Notes under the pieces: generated by a model | Seen by the model: the letters and a program-made list of their open reading frames with translations, nothing else | Database searches by the model: none | Told to the model about the DNA's origin: nothing | Shown: one piece after another, positions 1-8,108 of the stretch | Numbering within the stretch: position 1 is the first letter of the stretch | Layout of the letters: the number at the start of each line of letters is the position of its first letter | DNA from: Panacagrimonas sp. | Lineage (GTDB): Bacteria; Pseudomonadota; Gammaproteobacteria; Nevskiales; Nevskiaceae | Reading direction: 5' to 3' | Assembly: GCF_020697055.1 (NCBI RefSeq) | Contig: NZ_JAJFBP010000010.1 | Coordinates: 62,001 to 126,000 of the forward strand | Length of the DNA: 64,000 nucleotides | Position numbers and translations under genes: made by a program

Positions 1-284
1 ACCTCGTCGCGATCACGCTCGGTGCAATAGGCGCGATAGGTCACGGCGTCCGGATCGCGAAAGGCGTTCCAGTCGTCGTGCTGCAGCCGGCTCTCGGCGC
101 GATGGCGCTTGTACCAGCGGTTCATCGGGACGTCGGAGGCCAGTTCCAGCGCCTCGCGCTCGTTGGCGCGGAACAGCGTGTTGATCGTGACGATCTCGTA
201 CTCGCTGGGACGCTTGCGCTGTCCCGCGAGATGCGACCAGGTCCTGAGCGGCTTGAGCGATTCGGTCGGCGAGACGTCGGTCAT
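1..284 (-). CDS. tmoE: Toluene-monooxygenase-like hydroxylase beta subunit (TmoE-like), partial
   Basis: N-terminal 94 codons of a TmoE/TouE-type beta subunit; the gene continues beyond position 1. In toluene/phenol monooxygenases the beta subunit pairs with the diiron alpha subunit to form the (alpha-beta-gamma)2 hydroxylase core in the cytoplasm. The translation opens MTDVSPTESLKPLRTWSHL and then shows the family-typical segment RPSEYEIVTINTLFRANERE, followed by a stretch ending with NRWYKRHRAE. It starts 16 bp after the stop of the TmoD-like gene and is the last visible gene of the monooxygenase operon. Whether a TmoF-type reductase gene follows cannot be seen. The assignment rests on family resemblance plus perfect gene-order context (A, B, D, E). 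Confidence 0.85.
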   Translation of the reverse strand, partial: MTDVSPTESLKPLRTWSHLAGQRKRPSEYEIVTINTLFRANEREALELASDVPMNRWYKRHRAESRLQHDDWNAFRDPDAVTYRAYCTERDRDE

Positions 285-300
285 GGCGGGCTCCGCGCAA

Positions 301-609
301 TCAGAGAGTCTTGGTGAAATAGAAGCGCACGTGCGAGTCGAAGACCTCGAGCTGGCCGGCGATGGCGGCCAGATCCGCCTGCAGCTCCGACATCTCGAAC
401 GCGCGGCCGAGGTGTCGTTCGATCGTCTGACGCTGCAGCACGCACTCGTGCTCGACCTTCACACGGACGTAGGCGCTGTGGTCCTCGACCTCGACGTGAC
501 GGCCCGGATTGTCCTCGCGTGCGGCTTCGGCCACGGCATCGGCCAGTTCGCCGCTGCGCAGCACCGGCCCGACGAGGTTCTTCGATGCGCTGCCCGTGTC
601 CGGGTTCAT
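301..609 (-). CDS. tmoD: Toluene-monooxygenase-like effector (coupling) protein, TmoD-like
   Basis: 102-residue protein of the TmoD/MmoB/DmpM coupling-protein family. These cofactor-free proteins bind the hydroxylase near the diiron site and tune O2 activation, electron flow and regiospecificity. The start at 609 overlaps the TGA of the upstream TmoB-like gene by 4 bp (ATGA), the translational-coupling arrangement used through this operon. Length is close to TmoD (103 aa). The fold is expected to be a small alpha/beta module; the sequence contains NLVGPVLRSGELADAVAEA near the N-terminus, as in TmoD. A second, clearly different effector gene lies at 6721-7041, so each hydroxylase in the operon appears to carry its own effector. 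Confidence 0.85.
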   Translation of the reverse strand: MNPDTGSASKNLVGPVLRSGELADAVAEAAREDNPGRHVEVEDHSAYVRVKVEHECVLQRQTIERHLGRAFEMSELQADLAAIAGQLEVFDSHVRFYFTKTL

Positions 610-869
610 GTCCGCGCCTCGTAGCCGAGCTGGATCGTCGTGAGCGCCGTCCATCCGGCATCGCGTACGCGCAGATCGCGCGGCAGGAACGCCTCGTCGC
701 CCTGCTTGCGCACGCGCAGCGTGCGGTCCGGGTAGAGCGGCATCATGCGGCCGGCGAAGTGCTCCGCGACGGTGCTCGCGACCTCGTCCATCGTGCCGTC
801 GACGTCGACCGGCACCAGCGTGAGGATGCAGCCGTCCTCGAAGCTACAGACCAGTGGCAAGGTTTCCAT
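606..869 (-). CDS. tmoB: Toluene-monooxygenase-like hydroxylase gamma subunit, TmoB-like
   Basis: 87-residue protein resembling TmoB/TouB, the small ubiquitin-like gamma subunit of toluene monooxygenase hydroxylases. It begins METLPLVCSFEDGCILTLVP and ends with GWTALTTIQLGYEART. The ATG at 869 lies 26 bp inside the 3' end of the TmoA-like gene, and the stop overlaps the TmoD-like start by 4 bp. Methane/propane-type hydroxylases carry an unrelated gamma or none, so this gene belongs with the TmoA/TmoE set rather than with the upstream monooxygenase. Role is structural: it packs on the alpha subunit outside the active site. Confidence 0.85.
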   Translation of the reverse strand: METLPLVCSFEDGCILTLVPVDVDGTMDEVASTVAEHFAGRMMPLYPDRTLRVRKQGDEAFLPRDLRVRDAGWTALTTIQLGYEART

Positions 870-2376
870 GGGGCACCTTCGTCTGAGAGGGGGAGACGGC
901 CGCGCATTGATGCGCCCAGGCATAGTCGTCCGCGTCGGCGCCGCGCTCGCCCGGATGGATGCCCATGTACTGCAGCGCGCCTTCCACCGTCGGCGGCAGG
1001 ATCTGGCCCGCCAGCAGGCGGTCGGTGATGCTCAGGTGGCCGAGGTAGCGTTTCGGGTCGACGTCGAAGATCCATTTGCACGGCGCCGAGCAGAAGTAGT
1101 ATCGGCGTCCGTCGCCGTGATCGGTCCAGTGACCCTGGTGGTACCCGTTGTACGGGATGCCGCCGCTCGACGTGCCGCAGACGTTGCACAGCACCGGGAA
1201 CGTCTTCGGGAACACCTTGTCGTCGCGACCCTCGATCGCGTTCTGTCCGACGACGTCCCACATGCGTCCCCACTTCTCGCCCCAGCCCGGATATTTCTCC
1301 TCCAGCCACGCGCGTTCCGGCGGCGAGACGCCGGCGCTGGGATTCCAGAACAGCGTCTGGCGCACGAACCACAGCTCCAGATGTCCGCTGTGGTGGAAGT
1401 AGTCGACGGTCCTCAGGAACAGGTCCCAGTACCAGGGCTTGTCGAGCCCCAGGTCCTCGAGCGAGCGCTCGAACTGCGCCACGATGAATTCGTGCACGAA
1501 TTCCTTGAACGACTGGTGGCGCTTTTCCAGCGGCGTCAGGTAGTCGATCGCAGGCCCGGTCAGCGTCATGAACATGCGCCAGTTGCGCCAGAACGCGATG
1601 TCGACGGCGCGCTGCGCCTGCTCCTTCTTGCCGTTGGCGATCAGCACTTTCAGCGCCGCGGTGCCGATCTGCGCGTGGCGCGCCTCGTCGGTCTGCACGC
1701 TCGAGATCAGGTTGGAGAAGCTGTAGTCGCCCACTTCGGCGGCGTCGGCCGCGAGGCCGAGGAACTGCAGGTTGGTGAAGCCCTGCTCGAGCGCGAACGT
1801 GAGCATGATGCTCATCGTCGCCGCATCACGCCCGAGGCACAGGTCGTCGATCATCGCGCGGCCCGCCACCGCAGCCCAGTTCTGCGTATGGAAGCATTTG
1901 ATGGCCCAGTCGAACTGGCGCGACTTCGAGACGTTCTCGTGGGCGAAGTAGAGCTGGATCTGCGCGTGGCGCAGCTCGTCCATCGAACCGAACGTCGCCA
2001 TGTTGCGCATGCCCGGCGCCTTGGCGAAGCGCGCCATCTTGGCTTCGGCGATCACCGCGTTGTACTCGAGCAGGACCAGCGCGCCGAAGTGCATCTTCAG
2101 GATGCTCTGCCAGCCCGGGTGCGCGTTGTCGTAGAAATTCGAGCGCGCCAACGCGGCCTTCACCGAATACGCGTCGGCGTCCTTCCTGCTCTGCACCTGC
2201 ACGTACTCGCGGTAGCTGATCTTGAACGGCTCGTCGTAGGCGTTCCATTGATCGAGTGAAAGCCCGAACGCATCGCTCATCTCGTCGGGAAAGATGTCCT
2301 CGACGCCGACGTACGACGGCGTCCAGTTGGTGTCGCGCGCGATGTCGTACCACTCGGATCGGTTCAGAAGCGCCAT
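844..2376 (-). CDS. tmoA: Toluene-4-monooxygenase-like hydroxylase alpha subunit (diiron), TmoA-like
   Basis: 510-residue catalytic subunit of an aromatic/alkene diiron monooxygenase. The opening (WYDIARDTNWTPSYVGVEDI) matches the TmoA/TouA/TomA3 group. All six iron ligands fall at TmoA numbering: E104, E134 and H137 (DELRH), E197, E231 and H234 (DEARH), with the conserved T201. The known substrate-pocket stretch before E104 differs from T4MO: positions 100-103 read L-V-L-L instead of I-A-V-G. The protein should hydroxylate or epoxidise a hydrocarbon using O2 and electrons from the Rieske ferredoxin encoded just upstream. The start at 2376 has a GGAGAG ribosome site. The C-terminal region holds CNVCG and CSAPCKW cysteine pairs, possibly a small metal site, absent from classic TmoA. 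Confidence 0.93.
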   Translation of the reverse strand: MALLNRSEWYDIARDTNWTPSYVGVEDIFPDEMSDAFGLSLDQWNAYDEPFKISYREYVQVQSRKDADAYSVKAALARSNFYDNAHPGWQSILKMHFGALVLLEYNAVIAEAKMARFAKAPGMRNMATFGSMDELRHAQIQLYFAHENVSKSRQFDWAIKCFHTQNWAAVAGRAMIDDLCLGRDAATMSIMLTFALEQGFTNLQFLGLAADAAEVGDYSFSNLISSVQTDEARHAQIGTAALKVLIANGKKEQAQRAVDIAFWRNWRMFMTLTGPAIDYLTPLEKRHQSFKEFVHEFIVAQFERSLEDLGLDKPWYWDLFLRTVDYFHHSGHLELWFVRQTLFWNPSAGVSPPERAWLEEKYPGWGEKWGRMWDVVGQNAIEGRDDKVFPKTFPVLCNVCGTSSGGIPYNGYHQGHWTDHGDGRRYYFCSAPCKWIFDVDPKRYLGHLSITDRLLAGQILPPTVEGALQYMGIHPGERGADADDYAWAHQCAAVSPSQTKVPHGNLATGL

Positions 2377-2392
2377 GATTCGTCTCTCCTCT

Positions 2393-2728
2393 TCAGCTTT
2401 CGGTTCTCGTCGCGGTCGGTGCGGCGAGATCGACGAACACCTCGCCGTTCTGCTCGCTCACCGCGTAGCGACGCAGGTTGCAGCCGGTGGGATTGATGCC
2501 CATGCCCGTGGTGGCGTCGAACTGCCACAGGTGCGCCGAACAGGTCAGCACGCCGCCCTCGAGCATGCCGTTGACCAGCGGGAAGGCCTGGTGCGGACAC
2601 AGCGCGCTGAACGCGGACAGATGCCCGCCCTCGGCATGCACGACCAGCACCCGGCGGCCGGCGACGGCGACCTCGCGCATTTCGCCTTCCCACAGATCGT
2701 CCAGCGAGCAGGCGCGCGTGCCGGTCAT
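2393..2728 (-). CDS. tmoC: Rieske [2Fe-2S] ferredoxin, TmoC-like
   Basis: 111-residue soluble Rieske ferredoxin. Ligands are visible as C44-x-H46 (CPHQ) and C63-x2-H66 (CSAH), the standard Rieske spacing. In toluene-4-monooxygenase the TmoC ferredoxin carries electrons from the NADH reductase to the hydroxylase; methane-type monooxygenases do not use one. The ATG at 2728 overlaps the stop of the upstream kinase-like gene by 4 bp, and the TmoA-like gene starts 16 bp downstream. Family length (112 aa in TmoC) matches. The only reductase gene visible in the operon is at 5662-6705, so electrons may reach both hydroxylases from the same reductase. Confidence 0.92.
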   Translation of the reverse strand: MTGTRACSLDDLWEGEMREVAVAGRRVLVVHAEGGHLSAFSALCPHQAFPLVNGMLEGGVLTCSAHLWQFDATTGMGINPTGCNLRRYAVSEQNGEVFVDLAAPTATRTES

Positions 2729-3942
2729 AGCCTGCGTCCCTGGCCCGCCAGCAGGTCCTGCACGGTGGCCACGCACACGTATCCCAGGCCGGTCAGCAGA
2801 TTCATCATCGCGTCCAGGTGCGTGCGCCGGCCGTACGCCGCGCGCAGGCTGGTGGCCATGCAGATCAGGCCGAGCTTCCACGCGTTGAAGACGTCGAAGT
2901 AGAAGATCGTGCGCGGATCGATCTCGAAGCCGGTGAGTTCGCGATAGCGCTCGAAGAACCGTTCGCGCGGGATCATGCCGGAGGCCAACCGCGTGCCGTC
3001 GTCGGCCACCGCGCCGGTGAGCGTCATCGAGGCCCAGGACAGATCCTCGTGGTGATCGCCCAGGTGCGCGAGCTCCCAATCCAGGATCGCGTTGATCCGC
3101 AGGTCCGGCGTGAACATGAAGTTGCCGCTGCGATAGTCGCCGTGCACGACCACCGGCTGGTCGATCACCGGCATGTTCCGGCGCAGCCATTCGGCCGCGT
3201 ACTCCATCACCGGATGCGCCTCGAAGGTGTCCTCCTGCCAGACGCGTTCCCACAGCGCGACGGTCCACTGCGTCCCATCGACGGTGCCCGGCGCGGGCTT
3301 GGCAAATGCCGACAGATCATGGCGACGCCAATCGAGCGTGTGGATGCCCGCCATGTGGTCGACGAACTGACCGCCGAGCGCGTTGCGGTACTTCTCCGGA
3401 AACATCAATCCGACGCCGCTGGCCTTGGTGGTGCCCTCGGGCATCACCGTGCCCTGCAGGAAGCCCGCGATCAGGAACGGATGGCCCAGCGCATCGGGTT
3501 CGGGATCGACCCAAAGCACCTCGGGCACCGGCACCTGTCCGACCATGGCCTTGAGGATCTGCGCCTCGCGCAGGCGGTGCGTCTCGACGACCGACTCGGA
3601 CGGATCCATGCGAAGGATCAGCGGCCGCGTCACGCGCTGGTTGCTTGCGTCCTTCCACGTCAGGTCGAACGTGAACTGCTCCTTCGAGGCGCCCCCCGAC
3701 AGTCGCTTGAGATTGGCCAGCGAGAGCTGCGGCTGGTCGGTGGCGCGCTGCAGGTAGGCGGTGAGGCGCTCGTGCAGGCCGCTGAAATCGCTGACGTGCT
3801 CGAGCCCCTTGCGCCGGTTGACGAGCTTGCGCGTCATCACCTCGTCGATCGCGGGCTCCACCGGGTAGCGCTGCCGGATGTCCCGGATCCACGCGTCGGT
3901 GGGGCTGGCGCGCAGCTGCTGCGTGAGTGTGTCCTGGGCCAT
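2725..3942 (-). CDS. APH-family phosphotransferase (ACAD10/11-like kinase domain)
   Basis: 405-residue protein of the aminoglycoside phosphotransferase (APH/choline kinase) fold. The catalytic loop HGDYRSGNF is at residues 267-275 and the metal-binding ILDWE at 286-290; a glycine/serine loop (RLSGGASKEQF) near 80-90 stands for the nucleotide loop. Members of this subgroup in catabolic clusters resemble the N-terminal kinase of ACAD10/11 and are thought to phosphorylate hydroxylated intermediates, not antibiotics. Here it sits between the two monooxygenase sets, with a strong AAGGAGG site and overlap with the Rieske gene. A role in activating a hydroxylated product is therefore plausible but inferred. 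The substrate is unknown. Confidence 0.8.
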   Translation of the reverse strand: MAQDTLTQQLRASPTDAWIRDIRQRYPVEPAIDEVMTRKLVNRRKGLEHVSDFSGLHERLTAYLQRATDQPQLSLANLKRLSGGASKEQFTFDLTWKDASNQRVTRPLILRMDPSESVVETHRLREAQILKAMVGQVPVPEVLWVDPEPDALGHPFLIAGFLQGTVMPEGTTKASGVGLMFPEKYRNALGGQFVDHMAGIHTLDWRRHDLSAFAKPAPGTVDGTQWTVALWERVWQEDTFEAHPVMEYAAEWLRRNMPVIDQPVVVHGDYRSGNFMFTPDLRINAILDWELAHLGDHHEDLSWASMTLTGAVADDGTRLASGMIPRERFFERYRELTGFEIDPRTIFYFDVFNAWKLGLICMATSLRAAYGRRTHLDAMMNLLTGLGYVCVATVQDLLAGQGRRL

Positions 3943-3943
3943 G

Positions 3944-4492
3944 TCAGGCCTCCTTCGCGGGCAGGTGCAGGCGGCCGTCGCGATAGAGCAGCGCGTCGAG
4001 GTCTGGCACCGGGTCGGGCAGGCTGTCGAAGCCCAGTGCCCTCACCCACGCACGCTCGCGCAGCTGCAGATCCTTGAAGAAAGGCCGCAGCCGCGTGTCG
4101 AGCGCCTCGGCCGTGGCCGTCGGAAGTTCGGCCTGCCGATGGATCAGCGCGGCAAGCTGCTCGCGCAGCATCTCGTTGGCACCGCGCAGCGCGCGATACG
4201 GCCGCAGGTGCGCCTCGGGCGCCGCCGATTCCGCGGCGAGCTGCGCGCGGATCGGCGCCACGGCATCGTGATCTGCGACCAGCGCAACCAGGTCACCCAG
4301 CAGCTGGCGATAGAGATGGTTCTCCAGCAGCTCGTAGTGGAACGCCTTGTCCTGCACGCCCTGCAGGAATCCGAGCGTGCCGACGATCATGCCGGCCTGG
4401 TCCTGCGCGAAACGGTCGGTGAGATTGGCGAGCACGACCTGCTCGATCGCCTTCTTCATGCTGGACAGGAACTGCGAGATCTCGGGCTGCAT
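3944..4492 (-). CDS. Hypothetical protein of the monooxygenase operon
   Basis: 182-residue predicted cytoplasmic, mostly helical protein with no signal peptide or membrane segment and no motif I can assign. It opens MQPEISQFLSSMKKAIEQVV and has regularly spaced hydrophobic residues suggesting a helical bundle. Its stop is one base from the kinase-gene start and its own start lies 36 bp after the preceding gene, so it is co-transcribed with both monooxygenase sets. It could be an accessory or assembly factor of one of the hydroxylases, but nothing in the sequence proves this. Confidence 0.7.
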   Translation of the reverse strand: MQPEISQFLSSMKKAIEQVVLANLTDRFAQDQAGMIVGTLGFLQGVQDKAFHYELLENHLYRQLLGDLVALVADHDAVAPIRAQLAAESAAPEAHLRPYRALRGANEMLREQLAALIHRQAELPTATAEALDTRLRPFFKDLQLRERAWVRALGFDSLPDPVPDLDALLYRDGRLHLPAKEA

Positions 4493-4528
4493 CGTCGTCT
4501 CCTCGCTGGCTCGGAACCGCGTTCGCGC

Positions 4529-5665
4529 TCAACCGCCGGCCGGCGGCTTCCAGGTGTCGACCAGTTCCTTGAAGCCGCTCGGATCGTGCGGTCCGAACGC
4601 CGCGTGTTCGAGAATGCCGACCGACTGCTGCTTGTCGTTGAGTGTGACCTTGCACACCTGCTGCGCGTGAAACAGGTGCGGCTGCGACAGATCCATCTCG
4701 GCCACCACCCAGGTCTCGTCGTCGATCGCGTAGTCCCCCTTCCAGCAGCCGTGGCCCCAGGTCGGATGGAAATAACCGACACCGGCCATCGCGAAGGTCA
4801 CGATCGGCTCGTACTTGGCTTCCCAGATCTCGCCGCCGGGACGCCTGAACCGCAGCGATGCGCGCTTCAGGCGCCGGCTGTTGGGCAGGTACTGGAAGTC
4901 GTAGCCGACCGGCGTGGCCGCGACCTCGCCCGTGTCGCGTGCGAACACCGGATCGTCGCCCTTGGGCACGCGCGGAATGGTGCCGCCCGAGGCGATGGTG
5001 ATGTCGCCCTTTCGATCGGCGAACAGCACCCCGTGCAGCACAAAGTCCTTCCAGAACGTCTGCGACCAGCCGAAGTAGAACTGCGACGCCCAGCGGTGCG
5101 GCCGCCCGCCGTTCTCGCCGCAGGGCCGGATGCCCCACGAGCGGTCGCGCGTACCGTTGGTGACCTCGGGATTCACCTCGATGCGCCGGCCCTTGACGAT
5201 GATCCAGCCCGACCAGCTGCCGAACTGCGTCATGCGCGTCACGTCCATCGACAGCTGCACGCCGTCGGTCTGCACCTGCCGGTCTTCTTCGTGCGTGCCG
5301 GTGCCGCCTTCGAAACGCAGGTCCGCCTCGAAGCCGCGCTCCGGCGCCGAGATCAGTACGCGGTGCCGGCGCATCGGGATGATCGTCTGCACCTTGACCG
5401 GTCCGAGCGTGGTGTTCGCCCGATCCTTGGGCAGATCGCCGCTGACGTGCAGGCAGTATTGGTGACCGTCGATGACCACGCTGAAGCCCGCGTCCATCAC
5501 GCGGCGGTTCGGATAGAAACCCATCGCGACGCTGAAATAGAGCGAGCCGTCGCCGACGAAGCCGTTGAACCAGAAACGGTCGTAGAAATTGCGATCGCTG
5601 GTCGACGGGATCGCGACCGGCTGCGTCGTCTGGTGGATGGGATAGTCGTCGAGCGTGGTGATCAT
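4529..5665 (-). CDS. Beta-rich CrtC/AttH-like protein of unknown function
   Basis: 378-residue protein without signal peptide. It is rich in aromatic and beta-forming segments and carries the patches YDRFWFNGFVGDGSLYFS near the N-terminus and TNGTRDRSWGIRPC in the middle. The combination resembles the lipocalin-like two-barrel proteins annotated as hydroxyneurosporene synthase (CrtC), AttH or DUF7064/7065, often found in hydrocarbon and terpenoid catabolic clusters. CrtC adds water to a carbon-carbon double bond, so a hydratase or lipid-binding role is conceivable. The ATG at 5665 overlaps the reductase stop by 4 bp (ATGA), tying it to the first monooxygenase set. Function is inference only. 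Confidence 0.6.
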   Translation of the reverse strand: MITTLDDYPIHQTTQPVAIPSTSDRNFYDRFWFNGFVGDGSLYFSVAMGFYPNRRVMDAGFSVVIDGHQYCLHVSGDLPKDRANTTLGPVKVQTIIPMRRHRVLISAPERGFEADLRFEGGTGTHEEDRQVQTDGVQLSMDVTRMTQFGSWSGWIIVKGRRIEVNPEVTNGTRDRSWGIRPCGENGGRPHRWASQFYFGWSQTFWKDFVLHGVLFADRKGDITIASGGTIPRVPKGDDPVFARDTGEVAATPVGYDFQYLPNSRRLKRASLRFRRPGGEIWEAKYEPIVTFAMAGVGYFHPTWGHGCWKGDYAIDDETWVVAEMDLSQPHLFHAQQVCKVTLNDKQQSVGILEHAAFGPHDPSGFKELVDTWKPPAGG

Positions 5666-6705
5666 GCGGGCTCCGGATGGACGGGGTCTCGGCTGGTGGT
5701 GAAGAAGCGGTCCATGTACAGCGCCTGCGCGGACAGGCCCTTGGCCAGCAGCAGGCGCGACACGGCGTCGCACATCGGCGGCGCGCCGCACAGGTAGGCG
5801 TCATAGCGGTGCGCATCCGAGATCTCGCGCTGGATCGCCTGCGTGACGTTGCCGCACGCGCCGCTCCAGGCGTCACCCGGCTGGAGGCCGTCCAGCGTGG
5901 GTTCGAACGCCGAGCCCGGCGCCAGGCGCGCGAACAATTCGGCCAGTTGCTCCGCCAACGGCAGATCCTCGGGCCGGCGCGCGCCGTAGAAGAAGCGGAT
6001 GGGCCGCGGATCCTGCGCCTGCGCCGCGGCATGCAGCATCGACAGGATCGGCGCGATGCCCGATCCGATCGCGCACAGCAGGATCGGCCGGTCGCCGTCG
6101 CGCAGATAGCTGTCGCCGTAGGGGCCGCGCAGCCGGATCGGCGTGCCGGCCGCAAGACCCGGCACCCGCGACGAAAATGCGCCGGTGTCGATGCGCTTGA
6201 TCACGAAGCTCAGGTCCCGCGTCGCCGACGGCATCGACGCGATCGAATAGCTGCGCCACACGGCGTGCGCGCCCTCGCCCAGGCCCAGCTCGATGAACTG
6301 GCCCGGATAGAACGTGAGCGGCTCGTCGAGTCGCACGCGCAGTTCGAGCAGTTCGCAGGTGAGCGATCGCACGCCGGCGACCGCGCCCGCGATCTGCGCC
6401 GGCCGCAGCAGCGGTCGCGCGCGCAGGTCCGGCAGCCGGTTGTCGCGGATCAGCAGGTCGGTCATCGGCCGGGCCCGACACAGCAGCGCCCAACCCTGGT
6501 CGCGCTCGGCATCGGGCAGCGAGTACACCGACACGTCGCCCAGATCGACCTCGCCGTCCTCGACCTGGAACTTGCAGGTCGAACAGCGCCCGTTGCGGCA
6601 GCCGTACGGCAGCTGCACGCCCTGGCGCAGCGCCGCGTCGAGCACGGTCTCGCCGTCCTTGACATCGAAGCTGTCGCCCGAAGGCGTGAACTCGACGTTG
6701 AACAT
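5662..6705 (-). CDS. Monooxygenase NADH reductase (2Fe-2S ferredoxin, FAD, NAD domains)
   Basis: 347-residue reductase of the MmoC/PrmB/DmpP/TmoF type. An N-terminal plant-type ferredoxin holds C36, C41, C44 and C76 (CRNGRCSTC then C). The FAD domain carries RSYSIAS, and the NAD domain carries GSGIAPILSML. It transfers electrons from NADH to a diiron hydroxylase. It follows the effector gene of the first set by 15 bp and overlaps the next gene by 4 bp. No other reductase is visible, so it may serve both hydroxylases: directly for the methane-type one and through the Rieske protein for the toluene-type one. Confidence 0.93.
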   Translation of the reverse strand: MFNVEFTPSGDSFDVKDGETVLDAALRQGVQLPYGCRNGRCSTCKFQVEDGEVDLGDVSVYSLPDAERDQGWALLCRARPMTDLLIRDNRLPDLRARPLLRPAQIAGAVAGVRSLTCELLELRVRLDEPLTFYPGQFIELGLGEGAHAVWRSYSIASMPSATRDLSFVIKRIDTGAFSSRVPGLAAGTPIRLRGPYGDSYLRDGDRPILLCAIGSGIAPILSMLHAAAQAQDPRPIRFFYGARRPEDLPLAEQLAELFARLAPGSAFEPTLDGLQPGDAWSGACGNVTQAIQREISDAHRYDAYLCGAPPMCDAVSRLLLAKGLSAQALYMDRFFTTSRDPVHPEPA

Positions 6706-6720
6706 CGCGTCGTCCGTGTC

Positions 6721-7041
6721 CTAGCGCGGCGGTCCCATCTGCGTGATCGCACTGGTCACGCGAAACAGGCGCGGCGTGGTCTCCACGCGTCCGACGAAAC
6801 TGGTGAGGATCACCAGCCATTGCGGCATCGACAGCGGCTGTCCGAGCTCGGCCTGCACGCGGTCGAGATCGACCTCGAGGTCGTAGTCGGTGGACGTGAT
6901 CTTCCAGTACGTGCCGTGATCGGCGACCTCCAGGTCGGGGTGATCCTCGACCATCACGTCGACGGTCGCCTGCGCCTCGGCGGAGCCCTGCATCAGGATG
7001 ATCGAGATCGGCGTGCGGGCCTCGGTTCCGGTCGTCGACAT
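6721..7041 (-). CDS. Monooxygenase effector (regulatory) protein, MmoB/PrmD-like
   Basis: 106-residue coupling protein of the MmoB/DmpM family: TPISIILMQGSAEAQATVDV at the N-terminus, then a beta-rich middle with YWKITSTDYDLEVDLDRV. Effectors of this family bind the hydroxylase alpha subunit and gate substrate and O2 access. The ATG at 7041 shares its first base with the last base of the upstream beta-subunit stop (TGATG). It differs clearly from the TmoD-like effector at 301-609, so it should partner the methane/propane-type hydroxylase encoded immediately upstream. Confidence 0.88.
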   Translation of the reverse strand: MSTTGTEARTPISIILMQGSAEAQATVDVMVEDHPDLEVADHGTYWKITSTDYDLEVDLDRVQAELGQPLSMPQWLVILTSFVGRVETTPRLFRVTSAITQMGPPR

Positions 7042-8108
7042 CACGCACCTCCGCCGGTGGACAGGCCCAGGCCCTTGGCGATGGCCGCATGTTCGGTTCG
7101 CGACCGCGTGATCGCATCGTCGAAACCCACGGCCTTGATCGACAGTTTCGCGAAGGCCGGGCGCAGTGCTTCGGCGGCCTGCGCGGCCCAGCCGCTCCAG
7201 CGCGCGTGCCACTCCTGGATCACCGCGCGATTCGCGACCGCCTCGGCGATGGCCGGATCCAGCACCATGCGCACGAACGCCTCGGTCGCCGCGAGATTGC
7301 GGCGGCGATCGCGCTCGGTGGTGGTGACGATCTGCGCGGCCACGTCGTCGCCGTTGGCACCGGCGTTGGCGCGCACCAGCGAACTGATCGACACCTGCTG
7401 CACCAGCGGCGCGACCGCGAGATTGAGCCCGATCATCAGCTCGGCCCAGTCGCCGGTGTTGAGGATGCGCTCGGCCAGTCGGCGCATCGGCTGGTACACC
7501 GGATCCTCCATCCAGGCGCGTTTCCCGGCCGCATCGTCGACCGCATCGTTGTGGCGTTCGAGCTCGACCAGGTAGACCACGACGTCCTGCGCGTGACGCA
7601 GGTGATCGAAGCTCTGGAAGCACAGCATCGTGCTGATCGTGTCGCCCAGGGCCTCACGCTGCGCCGGGCACAGCGCGCGGAAGATCGCGTACTCCAGGTG
7701 CGAGCACGCGCGCCAGTGCGTCGACAGGATGTCGCGCACCCACGCGGCGTCGAGCGCTGCGAGTGTGCCGTTGTGTCCCGCGTCCTCGGTGGCGCGCTCG
7801 ATCGCGCTCTCCTGCTGCTCCTGGTGGCGCACGTAGGTGCGCTGCCAGTGCTGCGCCGGATCGCGATAGCGATACCAGTCCGGATGCCGCAGCCGCGTGG
7901 AGTCCACCTTCCACGGCATGCTGCCGTCAGAACGCAGCAGGAAGGCTTCGGCGCCGTGTCGGCCACCGCCGGCGAGGTCGTAGCCCAGCGGATCGGGCTG
8001 CTGGTGAACGGTGAGCGCCTCGTACTCGGTCAGGCGCCGTGCCGCCGGCTGGATGAACGTGAAGTCGCGTGCCGGCTTGCCGGTCCCGGTCGCCGATGCG
8101 TTGCTCAT
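7041..8108 (-). CDS. Methane/propane-monooxygenase-like hydroxylase beta subunit
   Basis: 355-residue protein of the diiron hydroxylase beta subunit family (MmoY/PrmC-like; those are about 370-390 aa). It shares the ferritin-like fold of alpha but lacks a complete iron-ligand set. Visible features are RRLTEYEALTVHQQPDPLGY near the start, QHWQRTYVRHQEQQESAIER, and FQSFDHLRHAQDVVVYLVEL in the region equivalent to the alpha metal site. The ATG at 8108 overlaps the alpha-subunit TGA by 4 bp. It should form an (alpha-beta)2 dimer with the product of 8105-9661. Confidence 0.88.
   Translation of the reverse strand: MSNASATGTGKPARDFTFIQPAARRLTEYEALTVHQQPDPLGYDLAGGGRHGAEAFLLRSDGSMPWKVDSTRLRHPDWYRYRDPAQHWQRTYVRHQEQQESAIERATEDAGHNGTLAALDAAWVRDILSTHWRACSHLEYAIFRALCPAQREALGDTISTMLCFQSFDHLRHAQDVVVYLVELERHNDAVDDAAGKRAWMEDPVYQPMRRLAERILNTGDWAELMIGLNLAVAPLVQQVSISSLVRANAGANGDDVAAQIVTTTERDRRRNLAATEAFVRMVLDPAIAEAVANRAVIQEWHARWSGWAAQAAEALRPAFAKLSIKAVGFDDAITRSRTEHAAIAKGLGLSTGGGA

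Noticed and set aside
745-2259. Long open frame antisense to the TmoA-like gene (and many similar long antisense frames across the window)
   Set aside because: High GC makes long antisense frames common; they are R/H/Q/D-rich without family motifs, while the opposite strand has clear conserved genes.
2818-5797. Long plus-strand frames opposite the kinase, hypothetical and CrtC-like genes
   Set aside because: Composition typical of antisense shadows, with no ribosome sites and no domain signatures.
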